Shown one piece after another: positions 1 through 5,065 of a stretch of 6,799 bases of DNA. The stretch comes from CAUZEO01 sp963578625 (GTDB taxonomy: Bacteria; Verrucomicrobiota; Kiritimatiellia; SLOV01). The translations under genes were made by a program, and so were the position numbers. The notes below the pieces were generated by a model. The model ran no database searches and was not told the origin of the DNA. It saw nothing but the letters and a program-made list of their open reading frames with translations. Location of the stretch: the NCBI GenBank assembly GCA_963578625.1, contig CAUZEO010000289.1, positions 1-6,799 on the forward strand. Reading direction: 5' to 3'. Each line of letters starts with the position of its first letter. Position 1 is the stretch's first letter.

Positions 1-90
1 ATCGGAATTGAACCCAAAATTATGCTACGGGTAGCAACTACATCACCGGGAGGAGCCGGGCAAAGATCAGTGAGTTCCCGGCGACTGCAC

Positions 91-840
91 ATGTTGAATC
101 CACTAAAAATGAAAACCCCGGAACAATTCAAACGACCGCCGAAAAGATACCAGCCAAAAGGGCTTTCGATTCTCTATGAGGATCGGGACATCCTGGTTGT
201 CAACAAGGTTAGCGGGCTTTTGACAGTAAGCAGCGAGAAGGTCAGGGAGAACACGGCCTATTATATCTTGAACGACTACGTCCGCAAAGGAAATCAAAAA
301 TCCAGGCTCAGGGTCTTTATCGTGCATCGCCTGGATCGTGATACGTCCGGCGTTATCGTGTTCGCCAAGAACGAGAACGCGAAGCGTCATCTACAAGCGG
401 AATGGGATGGGTTTCAAAAGAAATATTACGCGCTGGTTCATGGAACCCTGCCAAAGAAGGAGGATGTAATCAGCTCCTACCTGGCCGAGAACAGCGTTCA
501 TAAAGTGTACTCTGTGACCGACCCCAAAAAAGGCAAGCTTGCCAGGACGGGATACAGAGTCCTGAGAGAATCGAAAAAGTATAGCCTTCTTGAGATAGAT
601 CTGTTGACCGGGAAAAAGAATCAGATACGCGTCCACCTCTCTGACAAGGGCTGCCCAGTCGCAGGCGATCAGAAGTATGGAGCAAAGGAAAAAGGAGTCA
701 AAAGGCTTACGCTTCATGCGGCCTTTCTGACCATTACTCATCCGCATTCCAAAGAAGCGATGACCTTTTCAACGAAAATTCCCGGTTATTTCACCGCGCT
801 TATGAAACGTTCGAGAGATGCGCGCGAAAGCACTTCGTAA
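91..840 (+). CDS. RluA-family RNA pseudouridine synthase
   Basis: This enzyme isomerises specific uridines to pseudouridine in rRNA or tRNA; the target cannot be read from the sequence. The signature HRLDRDTSG is visible, and the Asp of HRLD (codon 334-336, residue 82 from this start) is the family's catalytic nucleophile. Before it lies the usual N-terminal strand pattern ILYEDRDILVVNK. After it come KKYYALVHG and the late motif LLTGKKNQIRVHL followed by GDQKYG, in the standard order. No S4 RNA-binding domain precedes the catalytic domain, so this is the short single-domain type of about 250 residues. The frame is open back to 22, but the first residues there look unlike the family. ATG 91 and ATG 109 both fit, and neither has a clear ribosome binding site. 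A GGGAGGAG at 48-55 sits too far upstream of GTG 70 to decide. The stop codon overlaps the next gene by one base. Family assignment is very secure; substrate and exact start are not. Confidence 0.93.
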   Translation: MLNPLKMKTPEQFKRPPKRYQPKGLSILYEDRDILVVNKVSGLLTVSSEKVRENTAYYILNDYVRKGNQKSRLRVFIVHRLDRDTSGVIVFAKNENAKRHLQAEWDGFQKKYYALVHGTLPKKEDVISSYLAENSVHKVYSVTDPKKGKLARTGYRVLRESKKYSLLEIDLLTGKKNQIRVHLSDKGCPVAGDQKYGAKEKGVKRLTLHAAFLTITHPHSKEAMTFSTKIPGYFTALMKRSRDARESTS

Positions 841-1076
841 TGAATAGAGACATCGAACGAAACCTCGGCGAGCAACCCATTGCACAAGTCATGGCTGATC
901 ATGGACTGAAGGCACATGACCTGGTCGGCGCCTCGGCGGAAAAAATCACTCACAAGATGGTTTCCCGGGCATGCAAAGGCAGAAGGTTGACGCCGAACGT
1001 CAAATCCAAGATTCGCAATGCGGTGAATAAAACCATGGAAAGACAATATTCCACAAAAGAACTGTTTACCTACTAA
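840..1076 (+). CDS. small basic protein, possible helix-turn-helix, coupled to the pseudouridine synthase
   Basis: This 78-residue protein has no function I can assign with certainty. It starts inside the stop codon of the pseudouridine synthase gene (TAATG), which strongly suggests one transcript and translational coupling. It is Lys/Arg-rich and predicted all-helical: PIAQVMADHGL (13-23), KAHDLVGAS (24-32), THKMVSRACKGRRLT (37-51), then PNVKSKIRNAVNKTM (52-66) and a short YSTKELFTY tail. The spacing of these helices resembles the lambda-repressor/Cro (XRE) fold, with THKMVSRACKGRR in the place of the recognition helix. A DNA- or RNA-binding role is therefore an inference. I have an uncertain recollection of similar small proteins near pseudouridine synthases; this was not checked. 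No signal peptide or membrane segment is visible. Coding is supported by the tight junction and the family-like composition. An accidental open frame is unlikely. Confidence 0.75.
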   Translation: MNRDIERNLGEQPIAQVMADHGLKAHDLVGASAEKITHKMVSRACKGRRLTPNVKSKIRNAVNKTMERQYSTKELFTY

Positions 1077-1573
1077 ACCTGCGAAAGATGACCTCGCTGC
1101 TCGCGCCGGAACTCAAGGTGCCCGTTCTGCGCTGGAAACAAGATACTTTGTTCCGGGTCGAATCGATGCAAAACAAGCCAGACGAGGGGATTGAGTTGAT
1201 GGAACGAGGTTGGTGTGCGCGGGCAGAAAGCAAGTATGCCGAGGCACATCGGACCGGCCAGAAACGCCTGAGCACGGTGGCATTCGAAGGAAAGCAGCAC
1301 CACCATGGGGATCCCCGTTTCGTTCGCGCCGGAGCGGATTTCGTCCCGTGTCATATACAGCGTACCGGTTTGATTCACGGTGAACGTCTGCCGGTGGTGC
1401 GGGTCGTGATCGCCGCGGTCCGGCGTGCCACTTGATTCGGTTCACGAACGGTGGACTCGGGTCGCCCCGACCATTTCATTCTTGTAGAATCCCTAATAAA
1501 ACCCACGGAACTCTGAACGAACAGTGGTTTGGTGTGTGTCGATCAGAATGGAGCATTTCCGTTGGAAACAGTT

Positions 1574-1610
1574 GTGTTCACTTCCATGCGAGTTGGCATT
1601 TGTTAGCACG
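1574..1610 (+). repeat. left arm of a 37-bp inverted repeat
   Basis: This 37-bp stretch, beginning gtgttcacttcc and ending ttgttagcacg, recurs in reverse complement at 1949-1985 with one mismatch (position 1580 against 1979). The core contains cgagttggcat. Interior to the arm, gcggc at 1613-1617 also matches the partner after two mismatched bases. Such length and identity between opposed copies 338 bp apart is far beyond chance. The arms could be termini of a small non-autonomous transposable element or paired copies of a dispersed repeat. Confidence 0.85.
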
Positions 1611-1948
1611 CTGCGGCCTGGTCTTTGATCCACTATGTGCTTGCCGATCCCACCGGTCTCCCCTTGTCCGAATTGTCCGCGTACGCCCAATGCGAAATCA
1701 ACGGGAAGACGGCGTTTTGATTCCAGGAGGTACTTGGCGTCCCCGCCGGCGTACGCAAGCGGAATGCCCTCTACGAGCACCTACAGAAGGAGAACCCCCG
1801 GCCAACGTCCACGGACGGGAACCAAAAAAAAATCCGGGGACACATCATTGTGCAAAACAGGCCGGGGCGAAGGGGAAGGGTACTGGCCTCGGGCACCCCA
1901 CCCTCTCCATCTGCTGTGGCCGTGGACAATAGCAACCTCGTGCCGCCT

Positions 1949-1985
1949 CGTGCTAACAAATGCCAACTCGCATGGAAGCGAACAC
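1949..1985 (-). repeat. right arm of a 37-bp inverted repeat
   Basis: This is the reverse-complement partner of 1574-1610, with 36 of 37 bases matching. Outside both arms, at the same 4-base distance, lies GAAAC (1565-1569 and 1990-1994). This might be a short target duplication around slightly longer imperfect termini, but a 5-base match could be chance. The arm ends about 90 bp from the 3' end of the tRNA-Arg gene. The 338 bp between the arms encode nothing recognisable. Confidence 0.85.
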
Positions 1986-2074
1986 GAGCGAAACGAAGCG
2001 ATTCGGTTAATTCGTGAGACTTGAGAGAAACGCTTAAATCCGTGTCGGCTATTGAAAATTATTGAGGATTTCGA

Positions 2075-2151
2075 TGGTACACCCGGCGGGGGTCGAACCC
2101 ACAACCTCTTGCTCCGGAGGCAAGCGCTCTATCCAATTGAGCTACGGGTGC
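2075..2151 (-). tRNA. tRNA-Arg (anticodon CCG)
   Basis: Read on the minus strand, the gene folds into a full cloverleaf. The acceptor stem is GCACCCG against CGGGTGT (one G-U pair), the D stem GCTC/GAGC, and the anticodon stem CTTGC/GCAAG around loop CTCCGGA. That puts anticodon CCG at 2117-2115 and reads the arginine codon CGG. The variable loop is AGGTT, and the T arm GTGGG/CCCGC encloses TTCGACC. The discriminator base is A, and the terminal CCA is encoded (2077-2075). The gene lies 52 bp downstream of the serC stop on the same strand, so it could be processed from a serC read-through transcript or have its own promoter; no clear promoter is visible in the gap. Confidence 0.97.
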
Positions 2152-2203
2152 ACGATGGGAACGGATGAATGGACTATCGGATGATTAGGAGGCAGGATCA
2201 ATC

Positions 2204-3304
2204 TTAACCTGCTTCTTTCTCGAATTCCCGCATAAAGTCGGCAAGCACGTCCACACCCTCCGCCGGAAATGCGTTGTAGATCGAGGCTCGAATGCCTCCT
2301 ACCGACCGGTGCCCCTTGAGGCCCTTGAGATCCTGCTCCCCGGCAGCCTCCAGAAATGCTTTCTCTAAACCTTCCGCCGGCAGCCTGAAGGTCACGTTCA
2401 TCGCCGACCGGTGATGGATGTCGGCGGTTCCACGGTAGAATTCGGTGCCGTCGATTACGCCGTAGAGCTTGTCCGCTTTTTCCTCATTCCGTTTATGAAT
2501 CGCCGCGAGGCCGCCTTCCTGCCGCAGCCAGCGAGTCACCAGGCATACCAGGTACATGGAAAATGTCGGCGGAGTGTTATACAGACTGTTGGCGTCGAAA
2601 TGAGTCTTGTACCGGAAGAACAACGGAACCGACTCCGATACCCGCTCGATCAGGTCCTTGCGAATCACGACCAGGGTTATGCCGGAAGGCCCAAGGTTCT
2701 TTTGTGCGCCGGCGTAGATCAATCCGAACTGCCCGATATCCAGCGGCCGGGAAAAGATATCCGATGACATGTCCGCGACCAGCGGCGCCTTCGATCGGGG
2801 AAATGCTTTCCACTGGGCACCGGAAATCGTTTCGTTGGAAGTGATGTGGAGGTAGGCCGCACCCTCCGTCAATTTCAGGTGATCAGCGTCCGGCACGCGC
2901 GCCGGCAACTCTTGTGATGTGTCCGCGGCGATGTGAACGTTTCCGACGACCTTGGCCTCCTTGATTGCCTTCGCGGCCCAAGCGCCGGAATTCGCGTAGT
3001 CCGCGGTCTGTCCCGGTCCAAGAAGATTCATCGGCACCATGGCAAACTGCGCGGTCGCACCGCCCTGCAAAAATAAAACGGCATACTCGTCGCTTAAGCC
3101 CAGCAACTTTCGAACGTTACTCAAAACCTCTTCGTGGACTGCGCCATAATCCTTACCGCGATGACTCTGCTCCATAATCGACATCCCGGAGCCTCGATAG
3201 CTGAGCAGGTGTTCCTGCGCTTCCAAAAGAACAGACGCGGGAAGAACCGCGGGGCCGGCGGAGAAATTGAGGGCTCGATCGGCTTGGTCAATTTTGGAGT
3301 TCAT
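2204..3304 (-). CDS. serC: phosphoserine aminotransferase
   Basis: SerC is a pyridoxal-phosphate enzyme that transfers the amino group of glutamate to 3-phosphohydroxypyruvate, the second step of serine synthesis. The same enzyme often acts in pyridoxine synthesis. The 366-residue length is normal. Hallmarks appear in order: NFSAGPAVLP (13-22), GSGMSIMEQSHRG (38-50), LFLQGGATAQF (77-87), VADMSSD (176-182) with the Asp that contacts the pyridine nitrogen, YAGAQKNLGPSG (197-208) with the PLP lysine at K202, and GHRSVGGIRASIYNA (331-345), which binds substrate phosphate and carboxylate. It is a soluble class V aminotransferase, intact throughout. The ATG at 3304-3302 is used because NFSAGP follows closely, as in the family. 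There is no clear Shine-Dalgarno before it; see the promoter entry for a possible leaderless start. The broken metH lies upstream on the same strand, separated by 288 bp with its own hairpins, so serC is probably transcribed independently. Confidence 0.97.
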   Translation of the reverse strand: MNSKIDQADRALNFSAGPAVLPASVLLEAQEHLLSYRGSGMSIMEQSHRGKDYGAVHEEVLSNVRKLLGLSDEYAVLFLQGGATAQFAMVPMNLLGPGQTADYANSGAWAAKAIKEAKVVGNVHIAADTSQELPARVPDADHLKLTEGAAYLHITSNETISGAQWKAFPRSKAPLVADMSSDIFSRPLDIGQFGLIYAGAQKNLGPSGITLVVIRKDLIERVSESVPLFFRYKTHFDANSLYNTPPTFSMYLVCLVTRWLRQEGGLAAIHKRNEEKADKLYGVIDGTEFYRGTADIHHRSAMNVTFRLPAEGLEKAFLEAAGEQDLKGLKGHRSVGGIRASIYNAFPAEGVDVLADFMREFEKEAG

Positions 3305-3314
3305 GATGCTTTAG

Positions 3315-3343
3315 GGTATATGCCGGGAGGCGGGTTTTGTCAG
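3315..3343 (-). promoter_or_regulatory. candidate sigma-70-type promoter of serC
   Basis: On the minus strand CTGACA (3343-3338; five of six bases match TTGACA) is followed by a 17-bp spacer and TATACC (3320-3315; four of six match TATAAT). The -10 edge lies only 10 bases before the serC ATG, so a normal initiation distance would leave a leader of a few bases at most. That agrees with the absence of a visible ribosome binding site and suggests a leaderless or near-leaderless serC transcript. The call rests on pattern alone. Confidence 0.4.
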
Positions 3344-3393
3344 TACAGAATGTCACCGACGCAAGAGTTGATTCGGACGATTGGGCATCGTTT

Positions 3394-3429
3394 CCCCGAT
3401 CGCTCACCAGCGACGCAAGCATTGCGGGG
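3394..3429 (-). other. possible multi-hairpin structure between metH and serC
   Basis: On the minus strand an outer stem CCCCG/CGGGG (3429-3425 with 3398-3394) encloses two small hairpins: CAA/TTG around 3424-3416 and TCGCT/AGCGA (3413-3409 with 3404-3400, loop GGTG). Another short hairpin, CGAT/ATCG, follows at 3390-3378. It lies upstream of the proposed serC promoter, so it could belong to the metH transcript tail. It matches no riboswitch class I know, and chance pairing in GC-rich DNA is a real alternative. Confidence 0.25.
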
Positions 3430-3502
3430 CATACTAAATGTGAACGTAAGTGAAATGGGTGCTGTGATGCACGCCTTCAGTGTGCAGGAGTGCTTTGGGA
3501 CG

Positions 3503-3523
3503 AAAACATGGGCGTTGCCCATG
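3503..3523 (-). terminator. candidate intrinsic terminator after the metH remnant
   Basis: On the minus strand a perfect 7-bp stem CATGGGC/GCCCATG with loop AAC (3523-3507) is followed directly by TTTT (3506-3503). It starts 70 bases beyond the reconstructed metH stop. A second hairpin, GCCCC/GGGGC with a 3-base loop, sits just before it (3551-3539). The U-tract is short, so termination may be weak. The position at the end of metH and before the serC promoter supports the call. Confidence 0.45.
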
Positions 3524-3592
3524 GCTACGGTGATCCCTGCCCCTTTGGGGCGCCAACGATACGCCATCCAAATCGAAACGGCAAAGGGGTGA

Positions 3593-4629
3593 TCACGACG
3601 ACACAACTGCCTCCTGCGGTTCGTAACCGAGGTTCGGTCCGAGCCAGCGCTCTGACTCTTCCAATGCCACACCCAATATTCTCCGCATAGTCCTCCACCT
3701 GGTCACGGCCAATTCTTCCCAGGCCGAAATAGGCCGCGTTCGGGTGGGAGAAATAATATCCGCTCACCGATGCGGCCGGCATCATGGCGAAACTTTCGGT
3801 GAGTTGAATTCCAGTTTGTTTCGGCGCGTCCATCAGATCGAAAAGCGTGCCTTTCGCCGTGTGGTCCGGACATGCCGCATACCCCGGGGCGGGTCGAATG
3901 CCGCGGTACTCTTCCTGAATCAAGGCGGAAGTATCCAGGCTTTCTCCGGGTGCATAGCCCCAGAACTCTTTCCGCACGCGCATATGCAGATGCTCCGCAA
4001 ACGCCTCTGCGCAGCAGTCCGCAAGAGCCTTGGCCATGATGCTGTTGTCGTCATCATGATCGCGCTCATACCGATCGACGATCTCGTCGTCCAGAATCCG
4101 GGGAAAGACTCCGGCCAATCCCCAGGTCGCAAAAAAGGGGCCCCCAATCGATCAGTTCCACGATTCGCACAACATCATAGCCGGCGAGGACTTTGATTCC
4201 TGTTTCGACCGGCTCCGGCGGTACGTAGCCGTCCCAATCCACCTTCACCTTGTTGTTCCGGGGCTGTTCCGGTCCTTTGTTTGTTGCCTCCACCGTGTAG
4301 GACTTAGCCAGTTCCGCTGCCGTATGATTCATTTCATACGCCAGCTCCGACATGTTGTAGTCCGTCAACGAAAGGGCATTGGAATTGAAGGTGTTGGTTT
4401 CAAGAATGTCCGAGCCGGCGTCAAGATAGGCGGTATAGATCGCTTGAATAATCTCGGATTGGGGAAGGACCAGCAGATCGTTATTTCCCGATAGATCTGA
4501 TTCATGATCCTTGAATCGGTCCTCGCGAAAGTCACCCTCGCTCAGATGGTCGCTCTGGATCATGGCGCCCATCGCACCGTCCAGGATGTCAATTCTGTCG
4601 CGGAGCAGGGCTCGGAGTTCGTTTTTCAC
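3593..4629 (-). pseudogene. metH: methionine synthase (cobalamin-dependent) remnant with two large internal deletions and two frameshifts
   Basis: MetH moves a methyl group from methyltetrahydrofolate through cobalamin to homocysteine. The start (GTG 4629) reads RIDILDGAMGAMIQ, SGNNDLLVL, ILETNTFNSNAL and GPEQPR, the first ~124 residues of the homocysteine domain. The next codons are NNKVKVDWDGYVPPEP, the entry to the C-terminal AdoMet activation domain. About 780 residues are missing by comparison with E. coli MetH, including the zinc-cysteine motif, the folate domain and the cobalamin DxHxxG site. A second gap of about 100 residues joins FPRILDDEIV to RYERDHDDDNSIMAKALAD (near 4077-4071). 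GIRPAPGYAACPDHT, LTESFAMMPAASVSGYYFSHP and IGRDQVEDYAE then follow normally. One extra base in the G/C run at 4137-4145 and another in the G run at 3672-3674 shift the frame. Allowing for both, the frame ends ESERWLGPNLGYEPQEAVVSS and stops at 3593. About 344 residues remain against roughly 1,150-1,230 in full-length enzymes. It cannot work as a methionine synthase. The frameshifts might be sequencing errors; the deletions are harder to explain that way unless the contig is misassembled. Confidence 0.93.
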
Positions 4630-4687
4630 GGCATTCCAGGTCCGAATATTGCCGGGATTCTAGAAAAAATACCCGATCAAGAATATA

Positions 4688-4717
4688 TTACTATATCCGG
4701 TTATACGGATATAGTAA
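4688..4717 (-). promoter_or_regulatory. perfect 12-bp inverted repeat, candidate operator of metH
   Basis: Arms TTACTATATCCG (4688-4699) and CGGATATAGTAA (4706-4717) are perfect complements around a 6-base centre. The site lies 59-88 bases upstream of the metH GTG. On the metH strand it contains and precedes AT-rich -10-like words (TATAGT, TATATT), so a bound repressor would block initiation. Long AT-rich palindromes are typical of ArsR-type and other dimeric repressors. ArsR-family regulators such as SahR are known to control methionine-cycle genes including metH, which makes that family a reasonable but unproven candidate. No U-tract follows on either strand, so a terminator is less likely. 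Confidence 0.6.
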
Positions 4718-4740
4718 GAGTTTTCGGATCCCCGATGCAG

Positions 4741-4760
4741 GTTGGCCTTCCAAGGCCAAC
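4741..4760. repeat. 20-bp near-perfect palindrome in the metH/fpr spacer
   Basis: GTTGGCCTT and AAGGCCAAC form 9-bp arms with two bases between them. As RNA this would be an 8-bp stem with a 4-base loop. There is no T-run on either side. It could be a second protein-binding site or part of a dispersed repeat, and it lies 24 bp from the operator-like palindrome. Confidence 0.5.
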
Positions 4761-4790
4761 TGGAAGCAAGGGGGATCATGATATGACCGA

Positions 4791-4883
4791 CCACCTCCTT
4801 CGACATTCGACATTTCCGACGCGGTGCGGATTCCTCGAGGTGGCAGAACCCGGAAAATGTCCAACGTCGAATACTCAATGTCG
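4791..4883. repeat. imperfect inverted-repeat cluster of TCGACATT-like units
   Basis: The left part reads ccacctc (4791-4797), then cgacattcgacatttccg (4801-4818). The right part contains gaggtgg (4837-4843), then cggaaaatgtcc (4851-4862) and, further on, tcgaatactcaatgtcg (4867-4883). The right units are reverse complements of the left ones with insertions. CATT/CGAC-rich repeat debris of this kind is common in spacers of some environmental bacteria; the origin here is unknown. Open frames across it are low-complexity and not believable as genes. Confidence 0.45.
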
Positions 4884-5065
4884 GATTTCCAAGTTAGGGA
4901 AAAGCACCGATGAAACAACAATCACACAACGCAACAATGTGACAACTTCAAATCAGAACTCGACCCGTCATTTGCTTTTCATGACCGTCCCTTGTACTGC
5001 TCAGGCTGGAAGCCGAAGCTACGGTCTTGCCCCGGATGGAAGCGCACGTTACGTGTAGTCCGCAA

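Larger units (their letters stand above)
1077..2074. other. ~1 kb spacer without a convincing gene; holds an inverted-repeat element
   Basis: Several open frames of 60-166 codons exist on both strands here, but they overlap one another, have skewed Arg/Pro/His-rich compositions and show no family motif. Two of them share the peptide VLTNANSHGSEH only because they read the two inverted copies of the same 37-bp repeat. The - strand around 1300-1390 reads TFTVNQTGTLYMTRDE, which could be a fragment of a beta-rich secreted domain, but too little remains to name it. A run of nine A followed by tccggggacaca (from 1826) resembles sequence I associate with transposase flanks; this is a loose impression. 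The stretch is best read as intergenic or decayed DNA. Confidence 0.6.

Noticed and set aside
1441..1482. tRNA-like 3' end (gtcgccccgacca) on the + strand
   Set aside because: It resembles the acceptor end plus CCA of some tRNAs, but no T arm of the right form and no matching 5' acceptor strand exist upstream.
1493..1780. 95-codon minus-strand frame with PVDFALGVRGQFGQGETGG
   Set aside because: It looks somewhat protein-like, but it runs through the repeat arm and matches no family I recognise; not strong enough to call a gene.
1088..2024. Open frames of 100-166 codons on the + strand
   Set aside because: They overlap frames on the other strand, have Arg/Pro/His-rich composition, lack family motifs and ribosome binding sites, and partly translate the inverted repeat.
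3134..3592. 152-codon + strand frame across the serC start and spacer
   Set aside because: It is antisense to serC and has no recognisable motif; the spacer part is explained by promoter and hairpins.
4660..4921. Minus-strand frames of 72-76 codons ahead of metH
   Set aside because: They read through palindromes and repeat units and have no coding signature.
4630..5065. Cobalamin or SAM riboswitch upstream of metH
   Set aside because: A GCCACCT word occurs on the metH strand, but the B12 box and surrounding conserved segments are absent, and no SAM or SAH riboswitch core was recognised.
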